From the NCBI RefSeq assembly GCF_001949145.1, contig NW_019091519.1:78655-142654 (forward strand): DNA of 64,000 bases, given 5' to 3'. The notes beneath the pieces are model-generated. The model was not told the DNA's origin. It saw only the letters and a list, made by a program, of their open reading frames with translations, and made no database searches. This stretch comes from Acanthaster planci. Lineage: Eukaryota; Echinodermata; Asteroidea; Valvatida; Acanthasteridae. Below, piece by piece: positions 47,201-58,500 of this stretch (its first letter is position 1; every line of letters starts with the position of its first letter). A program made the position numbers and the translations under genes.

Positions 47201-48963
47201 TCTACATCATACATGTACATGTAGGCTAGCATTGAGGTATCCATTTCATGCTGATCTCCAAATCATGCTGTAGGGACATAAATACACCAGGTAATAAAGG
47301 ACTGATCTCTCTCTCTACAGCTGACCATGAATTGGATTACAAATACAATCAATAACCACTGCATGCACTGGCCTTCAATATTAAAGCCCTATACATCTGT
47401 TGGGTCTAGTGGTATGGCTGGCCATTGTGTAAGGCCAATTCACACTGTATTGTTTTTGGAGGTCAGATCTATTGCTGTCTGGTTCCAACCCCACCTGTTA
47501 GTAACCCGCCATCTACCCCTGGCTGGTTGCTATCAACCACATTAAGATACACCTGGACATTGTCTGGTGGGTCCCCCCTTCCAGATCGGAACAATGGGAC
47601 CAGAAATGCTTGGAATGCCTGAGAGACAAGGCTGCTGGGATTGTGAATAAAGCCTTTGGAGGACATCCTGTTTAATGTGGGATGTGGAGAGGAGGGGTGT
47701 TAGATGTTCCCCTCACATGAGATTCTTAACACCCAGTAAACAGGAACAATTTTGGAGGAATGCATCCAGAGTCTGTAACCATGGCAAGAAGTGGCGTGAT
47801 GGTGCTCCAGCCTGGTCTGTGGGTTTTTTCCTTTCTTCACTGTCTTGTGTTTAAGTGGGGCACTTGTTTTTGAATAAAGCTTGTTTGCGGATGGCATTCC
47901 TCAGCCCAGCACTTGAAATGCCTCTCTGTCTGCCAAGCCCTGCTGATCAAAATGCCCCTATCTTGCCTATAGCAGTATACTGCATTCTGCAATTTCAAAA
48001 AAGGGCTACCTTGGGACTACCTTGAGCAATTCCAGCCCTGATGTTTATGATGTTGGGAAATTCGCTGATTTCTAAGAGCATTGCTCAAGCCACCTAAGGA
48101 TCTAAAACAGATGTACAACAGATGTACAGACCTTGGATTCCAAGATTTAAGCCACGTCAGATTTTCTTAATCTCCACGCATGAAGAGCTGAATAACATTA
48201 TGAAAAATTCCCTAGGATAATTTCAGACTTCCCTAAACATGACGGAAACCTTATTCCTTAGTCTGATGAGCTCAGGTGTAAATAGAGAGATTTTGTAAAT
48301 TCAGAAAATTGATTGAGAGAATTTCTGTTGGTATGTTGGATGTTGATCACTGATGATGAAGAAAAAAGATACACTCATCTTCAAAACTCCTTACATTATA
48401 TAGACAGAAATCCATCATATTTAGACTTTCATGACTTTGATGAATACCTTACAGAAATTAATAATATTAATATAATTGTAACATAATAAGGAGCAATATT
48501 ATAAATCTCTACACAAGAAAACCTGTGCTTTCTGATCACAGAAAAAGTATGAATCCTTTAAATCAAATAAGAATATGCCAATCAATTAGCTGATAGTGAT
48601 ACTGGGCAGAACCTCCAGCCTGTGGGACTCTTTTTCCAAGCATCACCAGATGGTGACTGACATGGTTGAGTAGAGAGGCAAAAAATGACTCACCTCTTCC
48701 CTCGTATCAAGCTGCAAAGCCAACTTGACTTTTCCGTAGGTGCCGCTACCTAGCGTTCGGACAAATTCAAACCGATGGCTCAGATTATGCCGGTGCCGGT
48801 GTCTGATGGTGGAGGCAGCAGAAGGGCCAGCCTCCCGCTTCCTGCTCGTCTTCTTGAGGCTGGCCCGAGCAGTGGAGGATGCAGAAGAGGGGGCCGACGT
48901 TGGGTGCTCGCCGTCCGAACCTGATGAGGCAGCCGACGAGAGGGAGTCATCCGATCCTGCCAT
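28242..48963 (-). CDS. NUAK: NUAK family serine/threonine kinase (7 exons, gene-level entry)
   Basis: NUAK (ARK5/SNARK) is an AMPK-related kinase switched on by LKB1; in mammals it controls cell adhesion and myosin phosphatase. The seven exons join without a break into 626 residues (human NUAK1 661, NUAK2 628). Kinase domain about 65-315: glycine loop GSGTYGKV 72-79, VAIK lysine K94, HRDLKLEN with D187, DFG 205-207, and T220 in [14 protein letters not shown], the LKB1 target. The tail has SILKK (355-359) and GILKK (410-414), the latter the PP1-beta docking motif of NUAK1, and ends [14 protein letters not shown] like human NUAK. The N-terminus is Ser-rich followed by RHRHRHNL, like the His/Lys-rich lead of NUAK1. 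The first in-frame ATG was taken as the start. One gene probably represents the ancestor of NUAK1 and NUAK2. Confidence 0.96.
29642..29774 (-). CDS. NUAK: NUAK exon 6: kinase C-lobe
   Basis: [20 protein letters not shown] is the F helix of the kinase with the conserved [10 protein letters not shown] pattern, followed by [20 protein letters not shown]. It ends with one base of a split Glu codon before GTACAG. Confidence 0.95.
30565..30684 (-). CDS. NUAK: NUAK exon 5: DFG and activation loop
   Basis: [20 protein letters not shown] then [20 protein letters not shown]. It contains the magnesium-binding DFG and the activation-loop threonine (T220) that LKB1 phosphorylates in this family. Forty codons, phase 0 at both ends. 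Confidence 0.96.
30685..36338. other. NUAK intron 4, nothing coding recognised
   Basis: A 5.7-kb intron. It contains alternating ACATGTAC-rich tracts near 33411-33440 and an inverted pair AGCCCCCAGTAATG / CATTACTGGGGGG at about 35657-35724. A 174-codon open frame at 33312-33836 has no recognisable homology and looks random. Confidence 0.5.
36339..36404 (-). CDS. NUAK: NUAK exon 4: catalytic loop
   Basis: Twenty-two codons: [15 protein letters not shown] then [15 protein letters not shown] is the catalytic loop of CAMK-group AMPK-related kinases. Phase 0 at both ends, donor GTGAGT. Confidence 0.95.
36690..36838 (-). CDS. NUAK: NUAK exon 3: kinase hinge and C-lobe start
   Basis: [20 protein letters not shown] is the hinge region, then [20 protein letters not shown] and [11 protein letters not shown] split Val codon links it to exon 2; donor GTAAGG. 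Confidence 0.95.
36839..46748. other. NUAK intron 2 (about 9.9 kb)
   Basis: No coding signal recognised. It contains ACATGTAC-rich stretches (about 37030-37070, 37785-37810, 40735-40755, 45645-45660), one copy of family D, and a doubtful element around 39757-39915 whose ends GCCGGTTCATG and CATGAACA-like CTTTGGCACAAAGTATGAACA are roughly inverted. Confidence 0.5.
41044..41256. mobile_element. Inverted-repeat element family D, diverged copy
   Basis: In reverse complement this matches the other two copies through CTGAAAGTGTGACATTT, TTTGACATGGAA and ACAAAATCATATGTC. One end (GGGTCATTTTTGCAAATTTG) is preserved; the other end is not recognisable. Confidence 0.6.
46749..46869 (-). CDS. NUAK: NUAK exon 2: VAIK lysine and C helix
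   Basis: It starts [12 protein letters not shown] with the ATP-binding lysine K94, then [20 protein letters not shown], the C helix with its conserved Glu. It ends with one base of a split Val codon before GTGAGA. Confidence 0.96.
46870..48693. other. NUAK intron 1, nothing recognised
   Basis: No exon or clear repeat identified. An AT-rich stretch at about 48290-48590 could be decayed transposon sequence, but no family is recognised. Confidence 0.4.
48694..48963 (-). CDS. NUAK: NUAK exon 1: start codon, Ser-rich lead, glycine loop
   Basis: Ninety codons from [23 protein letters not shown] is acidic and Ser-rich, followed by basic [10 protein letters not shown] and [15 protein letters not shown], then [20 protein letters not shown] with the kinase glycine loop. 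The frame stays open upstream but has no earlier ATG, which supports this start. The donor is GTGAGT. Confidence 0.93.
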
Positions 48964-49457
48964 CGTCCAAGTGCCAATGTCCGTCTGAGTGTTGAAATGG
49001 CCTGAATGCAAGAAGGCCTCACGACTCAACACTGGTCACCTCGAAGTCCTGACTGATGTCTTACTTGAAAAGCCTGTGCAGGGAGAGTGATGAGCCTATA
49101 AAAATCTCACAAATTGCGGTCCACCTGGTGACGTTTTACATATGTAAACATTCTGGTGTACTTTCCTCCACTAATATAGATGAGTAACTGCCAGTCGTAA
49201 AGCACGTGCCTGTATTTTCAACAATCTCACCCCATCGTAAACCGCAGACCCCTTCCGTGACGAACGATTTCTACTCTTGTTCTGTTTATCCGGATACAAC
49301 GTGCGGCAGAGAAGTTGACCTTGCATTTTAGCCCCGCCTAGCCTTGACACAATGGACCGCACGACCGTCAACAGAAGATCTTGCGTTTCCGATTGGCTGG
49401 ATTGTTAAGCCGGTGACACGATACGGACGGTGCATGGCACGTGCGCTAGCTCTGCTC

Positions 49458-49520
49458 GTACGTACATGTACAGTACATGGGGATGTACAGTACACGTACA
49501 ATGTACGAACACGTACACTA
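49458..49520. repeat. GTACATGTAC-rich tract upstream of NUAK
   Basis: Overlapping palindromes of the type GTACGTACATGTACAGTACA and GTACACGTACAATGTACG. Similar tracts recur through the window. Confidence 0.6.
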
Positions 49521-50275
49521 CTTTCACAGAAAATTTGAAGCCCGCCCTCCTTGACTGATTAAGCCGTATGATGAAACATAGGGGGCGCTACAGTTCACTC
49601 TGAAATTACTCCTTACTGCGATCAGACCTCTATTAAAGTATTATAGTAGAGATCAGTGGATCAGACATGTAGTTTCATGGTAGCCATTCCTAAAATCCGT
49701 TCATCCCTAAAATCCAGCCTAAAATTCTTTACTTTTTTCCGAAGAATTAGGAGATAAGGTGCCAATATGGACACACAAACAACCGTGTTTCTGATGTTAG
49801 AACCATCATGAACAGAACCAAAGGCCACGCCTACTTGCGAAAACCATGGAGGGAGGAAATCCATGCGAAAACAAAGAATTGTAATTAAAAACCCTCGACA
49901 AGTGAGATAATACCAACCATGGAGGAAGGAAAACACGTGCCAACCCATGTAAAACAGTTTATTCACGACCGCCAAATCGCACCTCAGAGTATGAACTTCT
50001 TAACTCCGGCCTAATTTCTTCCTCAATAACTTTTGGTATTTACAAGTATTTGAGTTTCAAACCGTCCCAACAATTTCTCCTTTCAGGCGCCTTTTGTGAA
50101 AACGATACACTGGAAACCGTCATGCATCTGACCGGGGGTGGGGAGTGGGGAGCTGGGCCGCGGCGTGCTTCAAAAATGATAGGGGAATGGAAATAAGCAC
50201 GACTTTTAGGTACTCTTTATGTTTTCTCCCTGAAGTGTATAAACAAATATTGCCTTACTCCCCCTTTTTAATTCC

Positions 50276-50471
50276 GGGTCATTCTGTAAATTCAGGGTCC
50301 ATGGACATGGAAATGTCACCGGAATTGATAAACTATTACTATAAGTTTGGCAGGTACTTTACATTAACCCAATTCATCACGCTTGGAAATTAGAAAATGT
50401 GTTCTGCACTTACAAAATCATAGATCTGACAGGGACACCAAAAATCGGACCCCTAATTTATAGAATTGCCC
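50276..50471. mobile_element. Inverted-repeat element family D, copy between NUAK and PARP3
   Basis: Left end GGGTCATTCTGTAAATTCAG pairs with the right end CTAATTTATAGAATTGCCC. The interior shares CTTGGAAATTAGAAAATGTG with the copy in PARP3 intron 2. Confidence 0.7.
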
Positions 50472-51036
50472 TCCTCATTTTGGAGAAACTTCCCCAAAAT
50501 TTGGAACCCTGAAAATTCGCCAGTGTATCCACCGTAAATAAGACATTGTTCACTGTTACCAGATTCATAGAATGGACCTAACGAGCTGAGTAACAACCGT
50601 TCCCACTAAACAAAAATTGTCTGTCGGGAGGCTTTCAAACATGTCGAAGCACATGAAATGAAGCTCATAGGGTGTACGGCTATTTTATGTCGTTATCCGC
50701 TAAAACAGTCAATTGTCTTCAGCGATACGAGCATGACCTGACAAGTCTCTTGAGCAGGTTGAAATGCTATATTTATATAGCCTCCTATTGGTCAGTGTTA
50801 TGATTGAAGCTAAATATTCAACATGGATGGTGAGGTCAGAGTACCTGTCTCGTCTTGTCTAGTGGGGAAAATACAACCTGTCGCACAACATAAAGAGAGA
50901 AATAAAATCGAAAGCATATAAAATACATACATGTACGACGCTCTTCTACACCGTGGACTTTGTCTTTTAAAAGCGGTACAGCGTGCTTTAATTTGCTGTG
51001 GTAAAGCTAGTGTGGGTGGGGCATAATACTTGCAAT

Positions 51037-51085
51037 TGCACTGTGCATGTACATGTACATGTACAGTGTACATGTATACACACTG
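51037..51085. repeat. ACATGTAC tandem palindromes
   Basis: GCATGTACATGTACATGTAC followed by AGTGTACATGTATACAC. The run can fold on itself; it lies between the divergent promoters. Confidence 0.6.
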
Positions 51086-52337
51086 TACGTTATCTGTGCA
51101 ACTACTCAACAAGAGGGTTTTCCACAACTCAAGGAAACCGCGGGGTTCTGTTTGCCGTTCACGACGATAGTTGGGTAAGCCCACATTATTCAGAATTGCC
51201 GAGAGTCACGCAGTGCATGATCACAGTAAATGGAGGCATAAAGTGCACGTGAAATCATGGAAATAAGCCTTGTGCTAGCCCAGGTGGACTCCCTGAAAAT
51301 TACTGGGGGAAGAGAGTATGAATCGTGGAGCAGTCGTGCTCGGTAGTACAGTGGTTGGTTGTTGATCAAACTTTTTGGTATAACGTTCAGCGCAATCTTG
51401 ACTCTTTGCGCAAATCCAGTGAATGGATTTCATTCAAAGTAAGGCCCCCAAATCAACTCAGGATAGAGTACTTAGCAAGGTTTAGTGCTGTTAGTCAAGT
51501 TATTGGTGTGTGTCGGTCAAATACTATAAGAATGAAAGATTACTGATTTTTGGAAGTAATTCAAAGTAGCCCAGTTGTCGAGCACAATTTGTATTTTTGA
51601 TAATTTTAATGTAGATTATGTCAAATAGTATATGGGGTTTAGACAAATCCCATAACTTTTTAAGATGCCATTCCCAAGGGGCCATTTACACCCTCGCAGC
51701 TGTCTCAACCTGAACACACGCGCACCGCCAGCGCTTGAACAGGATGGCCCTGTAGTAATGGCATCTAATTTTGGTCGTTGAATTTGTCTGTCAGTCGAAA
51801 TGTTCAATTGTTGAATATTTGCCGGATTTAAACATCCCTTTTTTGAAATAATCTTGCACAACCATGAATTAGAAAGAAAAGGCAAATGGTTGACAGTGAA
51901 ATTATTGAAAAATCTTGCAATAGGATTGATGTTTAAATTTGGGGCTTTCGAGCCAGATTGATCAGATTGAGTGATCAGGTGGTCAAGCCAGATTTGACAA
52001 TCCCACCTAACATGTGCACATTGATCATTTTCGTCATTAATATTAGTGCACACATGACACACAGTCAACCTTGCATCTTACTTGAAGGACCTTATTGTCA
52101 TTGGAACAAGAAATTGGTAGGTGGGTCATCCATCTTACACCAATTGAAAAAAAAAAGGAATTTAAAAGGATAGACATTTGTAATTGGGGCAAAAACCCAA
52201 CAGAACCGTAATAGCAAAGAGTTGAGAACCTTGAAGAGTTTTGAAAGCAAACCTTTAATTTGACTGGATTTTTTAACTTTCCTGACATCACAGAGAGGGC
52301 TCGAATTGAGTAAGAATTCTGGATCATAACCTTGACC

Positions 52338-52517
52338 ATGCCTCCTAAAAGGAAAGCTGCTGTGGCCAAAGCCGGAGGCAAAAAAGCAAAGGTGGAGGAG
52401 CCCACTGCTACGGAGAGCGAGTCTGACCTCAAGCAGGCTGTGGAGGCCCTCAAGTCTGCCGAGAAAGGGAAAAAGAAGGCCTACGTCATCGACAGCTACT
52501 TCCCAGGCAGTGGCTCT
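52338..52517 (+). CDS. PARP3: PARP3 exon 1: start codon, basic lead, start of WGR domain
   Basis: Sixty codons from MPPKRKAAVAKAGGKKAKVE through AYVIDSYFPGSGS. Lysine-rich N-terminus is a likely nuclear localisation signal. Donor GTAAGC, phase 0. Confidence 0.94.
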
Positions 52518-55500
52518 GTAAGCAAACTAATGCCTGGTTTATTGCAATGTGATGTATGCTCAGTGGGCTTTAACTTGGTCCAGTATTCAGGTTTTGTTTG
52601 TGGTATTCATGCCAAAAACGGAACACCTTGGTAAACCCTCCTCCTCAACATGACGTTAAGTCATGGTCGATGGGTGGGGGGGGCTTACAAATGACAGTTA
52701 TACAAATGTACGGTTCGCTTCGTCTTTTCTGCACAACTGTACTCGACATGGGCTTCAATTTGAAAGTAAAATTTACATAGGACCCTGCCAGAATGAGATG
52801 TAAAACTCAAGTGACATTAACTTGTGCTTACCATTTACTATCACAAATGGTGCCAATTTTATACTATTAAGTGACACTTCTCAAAAACATTCTGTAAAAA
52901 AAAATTCCCTTTATTCTACTTGTAAAGCTCCACTAGAAATTCTCGCATAGTTTCTTGTATGTTTCATTACATTAACCCTAACCTTCCCCAACCACACAGA
53001 ATTAAACAGTAGTAAAGTGTTTAATTCTGTGGGGATAGGTCTGGTAGGCCCATAACAGCTGCTTTTGCATTGGGTTTGGTATACCTCAGAAAAACNNNNN
53101 NNNNNNNNNNNNNNNNNNNNNNNNNNNNNNNNTAGGGTTAATGTGTATGCTTTAAGAAAGCTGCCAGAAATTCCGGTATTTGCCCAGTTCTCAGTTTGAT
53201 CCTCTTGTGATGCCTTGGTAGGTGTACGAGGATTTTGACTGCATGCTGAACCAGACCAACATCTCGCAAAACAACAACAAGTATTACGTCATCCAGCTAA
53301 TACAGCAAGGCAAACAGTTCACGGTGTGGACCAGATGGGGTCGTGTCGTAAGTAACGGCTTGAATTTTTTAGTTTTTCACAGGTTGAGTTGCTGGCTGTT
53401 CATTCATCAGACAGTCCTAACTTCCTTTATGGGTAATTCCAGAAATTAGGGGTCTGAAAGTGTGACATTTTTGTGTCCCTGTTATATCTGACCTTTGTTA
53501 TTTGACATGGAAATATCAGCGTTATTGATCGCAAACTATTACTACTTGTTTGGCAGGTAATTTGCATTAATTCATCACACTTGGAAATTAGAAAATGTGT
53601 TTTGAACTTACAAAATCATATGTCAAATGTGACAGGGACACAAAAAAAGGACCCCTAATTTCTAGAATTACCCTTATTCTAAACAGTTTTGGATGTGTAA
53701 CGTAACCTAAGTTTCATCAGGAGAATGTTTCAAGTTAAAAATAACACATCAAGAGATCTGAAGAAGCTAGAACGAGCCACACACTGTTGCGTTTCTGCAT
53801 CAAAAAGTGAACCGGAAATATCCTGGGTACATACATGGACATGCATTTTCTTCAAAAGAACACGTCAGCCCATGTAAGATGAGAACCAGGTCGAGAATGC
53901 AGGAAACTAACTTCCTCATCAATTTTCTGTGGAAGACCTTCCTTTCCTGGTAAAGGCACACAGAAACTAGGTATTGTGAAGCTCCTCTCACAAAAATATT
54001 AACATCCATGGATTTAATGATGGATGTCAAACTTTTGCAATGTGGGAAGCCCTATCATTGAAAACTTTGTTCATTCTGGGCGAGGTGACTAAGTTTGACA
54101 TTTGTCTACTTGAGAGATTTCCTCCGAAATTCCTTCAATTTTTATCCAACAAAATTACTCCATCTTTGAAAAAAAACCCAATATCTATATTCAGGGGGAG
54201 CCGGGAGCCAATCAGCAGAACTCGTTCGCTGACGTCAGTCAGGCCATCAAGGCGTTTGAGAAGAAGTTCCAGGACAAGACGCGCAACAAGTGGGCGGAAC
54301 GGGAGAACTTCAAACCGGTGGCTGGCAAGTACACCCTGATTGAGGTGGAGCGAGGCGAAGATGTGGAGGAGGACTTGAAGAAGGTAAGGCAGAGTGGATA
54401 GGAGTGGGTAATTTGCTTGATAGCACACAGGTAGCTTGTGGGTGGTGCTCTTAACTCTCACTAGAGTGACCCAGGTTCAATTCCCAGCCCAGGCCAAATG
54501 GGAGTAAACCTGTGCCATGAGGGTTTTTCTCCCGGTTCTCGGGTTTCCCTCTCTAGGTGAAAATTCAATACTGACGATCCTTAGCAATACTCTGTGGGTT
54601 CTTGATCAAATGTGGGTTGTCTGCCTGCTGCCCAGAGTGCCTTACATGCCCTCTCTTAGCCTACATTATATCTGCATTTTGGTTGTAAACCTTTTCACTA
54701 ATAAATTCCTAATTATACATGCATGTGCACAAATGGCCTTGGCGGCAAGAAGTGTGAGCAGGACATTGAAAATGAAGAGGGGTGCGACTTTGATGATCAT
54801 TTTCTCTCAGGTTTTCCATCACATTAAATCGCATTCATCTTTTTGCTATTAGTTTCTAATTTAGGCAGGATTTTCAGTGCTCTGAAAAAGACTCTATAAT
54901 CATAATTTTTACCGTGCACACATTTCCCAAGTGCAGAAAGCAGCAAATCGAATGGGTACAGTACATGTACATTGAACATCAGTACGTGTTTACTAATGCA
55001 CAGGTTGGCTCCAAGAACAGGAACCATGTAATTTATACTACTTATGTTGGAAGGGGGCATGCTAAGAAATTGCGATCTCGTGCACATAGGAAAAAAAATC
55101 AAGATTATAGAGTCTTTTTACAGGGCACTAAAATTCCTGCTTAGATTAGAAACTAATAGCAAAACAATTTAATGGGATTTTCTGAAGGAAAAAAATGAAC
55201 AAAGCCAGAACACCTGTGAGAAAATGATCCTCAAAGTCAAACCCCTGTACCTTTTTAAAGGCCTGCTCACACTTGTTGCCGCCAAGGCCATTTGTGCGTA
55301 TGTGTGCATAATTATGAATGTATTAGTGAAAAGGTCTATTCAGTCTTATGGATCCTCGTAAAGATTATTATTCCCACGATTAAAAGAAAAATTAATAATT
55401 TCTTTTGTGTTCACCGTTAAAAAATTGGGGCTAAATGCCCATTAGAAATTTGTAAGAACAAAAATCCAGCTCAGATTACAAATAATGCAAAGTGACCTAA

Positions 55501-58500
55501 AAGATTGTATTTCTTGTGGAAGTACTTTGGATGTGCAAGCTGAATATGGTGCTGTGATTTTATTATTCACAAAATACACCACATGTGGTGTGCTTGACAG
55601 GCTGGCTAATCATGTGGCTTACGACTTCCAGAATTTGTTTGTCAGGTTACCTACCTATTGGATTATGTGATGACAATGGAAATCTCTTCATTCTGAAACA
55701 GTTAAAGTGTTGATAACTGATATCTTTGAATTTGAAATCTGTTCCTGTTTTTGGTACAGTTGGGTGCACTGGAGGGCACGAGCGGCGCAACTTCTAAAAA
55801 GAGCTCGGAGTATGCCCCAAGCAAACTGGATATGCCAACCCAGAAACTCTTGGATCTGATCTTTGACAATAACATGTTCCAGGAACAGATGGAAAACTTT
55901 GAGCTGGGTGAGTGCTGGAGTCGAACTCTTGGTAAAACGGTGTGATTTTAAATTTGGTAAGAGCTGGAGTGAACTGGAGGGATGAACATTTGTTGACTGC
56001 TGGTTATCTTGCCTTGATAAACTATGTCAGGATTCTCTGTTGGAACATCTTTAGCAGTTCTGTATGAATTTAGCTGGACCAACCTGTTCACGTATTTACC
56101 TTGTAACTAATCAAGTGTATTTGGACCCACTTTTAGTCTTCCGTGGTCAATTCCATTTGGTAGCAATGGTTCAAACAAATCGCTGTCCTTCCCTCAGATG
56201 TGAAGAAAATGCCCCTGGGTAAACTGAGCAAAGCCCAACTGGCCAAGGGCTTTGAGGCCCTGGAGGAGATCGAGACAGCCATCAACAGCAAGGCCAGCAA
56301 CAAGAAGCTGCAGGAGCTCAGCTCCAAGTTCTACACCGTCATCCCCCACTCCTTCGGCCGGAAGCTGCCACCGACCATCAGCACACAGGAGACCGTGCAG
56401 AACAAGAAGGACATGCTCCTGGTAAGAAGTCCTTGTAGTGGGCCTGTTGCTAAGTTGGCAGGGGGGGCAGAGGGGCTGCCTGCCCCCCCCCCCCGGGGCA
56501 CACACCAGAAACATCAAATTATCAATTGTTCATGTGGCCTGCCCCCGTAGCTGGTACTCTGCCCCCCCATGCCTGAAGCTGGCTATGGGGCTGCCTTGTA
56601 GTGTGATGGAGTCTGTTACCCCACTTACACCCCTTCTAGACGTTAGATTAACATCCGCTGAGGCTGCATGCTTTGTATCTGGAAGGCTGAGGACCCTGTA
56701 CACAGTGCTTTAGCAAGGTCATTTTGATTGTGTGAGAGGGGATGAACATGAAAAAGTCCACTCGGGATCTGTGTTTAGCGGCAGGTGGAATTTTTTCACT
56801 GGAAGAAATAAACGAAATGGAGGGAGGGAGTGAAGAAGCTGGACGATGAGGTTAGATTACGCCCTTCATGGCTGCCTGATTTCTGACGGTTGCTCGTCAT
56901 CAGCAAAGGGCACTCGTGGGAAAAATGGGCACTTCCTTGTTCCTCACCACCCCCTGCCATGCTGTGCCACTGGTCATGGAGCTATAGAGGGTGCTGTATC
57001 CATGCCAGCAGCAACACCTTGGTGGGCTGACACCATTTATGTTCATATTGACCTTGCCAGCCCTGCATGGAGGAGACGTTTCGGTTCGTTGGGAAATTTG
57101 GACTGGATTATGAAGACTTTCAAAGCGCCCCAAGAGCAAATTTTCTCCATAATTACTGTCATTTGACAGGTCTGTGTTCCCCACTGTACGCCATGGTTTG
57201 CCCTCTTTTGGAAGTGGTGATTTGTGGGAAACAAATTGGAAAAATTGTACTCTTTATTGCATTGCATAGGTGCTGAGTGACATAGTCATTGCCCAAGATA
57301 TCAAGAAAGAACAAGACGAAACACTCGTAAGTAATTCAGCTGCCGAATTCCTGACTTTTTTTTTTAATTTAAAAAGGAACTAACTTAAGTTTTTCAACTT
57401 GATCTTTTTGACTGGACGACATAACCGGACTGAGTTCCCATAACATTTATACCCTATGTTTTGGTTATTTTTATGCAATTTGCGAGTCCCTAAATTTAAT
57501 GTCAATCGATTTCTTCAACAATTTGTTCACCTTGACATTCCTCGTGTGTCCTGCAGTCACAGTCCCAGGCTGACGTGGCACCTAATCCGCTGGACGTGAA
57601 CTATGAACTGCTGAAATGCAAGCTGGAGCACTTGGAGCCCAAGACAAAGGAACACGAGGTATAGCGTAAGAAAGATGTAGAATATTCCACCTTTTGAGCA
57701 AAGAGCTCAAACGCTGAGTTTGTACCTTCTTGTCCTTCACGTTTCCATTACACTTGTTGGCCATTTAAGTGGCATGTTTTTCATTTGAAAAATGTTCAAT
57801 TGTTTCACTTTTTCAGGTAATTCGTACCTACGTAGACCAGACGAAAGGAGGCTGGAGGAATCCTACATTGCTGAATGTCTGGAAAGTTGCCAGACATGGA
57901 GAAGTAAGTACCGAGAGCCTTTGCAAAGATCAGGACCCATATTGAGCTTTTGGGTCCTTGAAACTATGACACCATGATTTGGCCTCTCTTTGAATTTCTG
58001 GTTTTGTAGGAAAGATTTTTTTTTCAGGTACCACAATGCAGCTTAGCACCGACATGAAATATGGTGCTAAGCGTGAAATTTCCTGCCCTTACTGGCACTG
58101 TGAAATTGGTGTAGGTGTCTTTGGTGCAGTAGAGCCTACAGATTACTGGTGCCTAGGATGTAAGGTGCAGTTATTCTGGCCATGTGTAGAGGAATTTTCT
58201 TAAGTTCAGTTTTACACAGACTAGTGTCCTTATTTCCTTTTGTCTAACCTGAGACATTCATTACTAGCTTCAGAGAACTAGCTTCTCGTGTTTTAGTTCC
58301 AGTGTGTTGCTAATCATTTTTTAAACACAGTGTTAAAAACACATTTTTTATCCCTCTAAACATTGGCATAGCCCGCCTCGAGTCAAACAAGACTGCAGTG
58401 TTAGAATAAATAATTTCTGATAATACTTTTTCAGTCTTTTGTTCACTTGTCTAAATTTTTGTGCGCAGGACAAACGTTTTGCCACCCATGACAAGCTTGA

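Larger units (their letters stand above)
48964..52337. promoter_or_regulatory. Divergent upstream region of NUAK and PARP3
   Basis: NUAK and PARP3 start 3.4 kb apart on opposite strands. The region holds two dense ACATGTAC-type tracts (49458-49520 and 51030-51090) and one family D element (separate). No TATA box or CpG-island-like block can be asserted, and no gene is recognised. Confidence 0.4.

Noticed and set aside
48120-48600. Possible decayed retroelement in NUAK intron 1
   Set aside because: Short translated fragments suggested coding relics, but no reverse transcriptase or integrase motif could be found.
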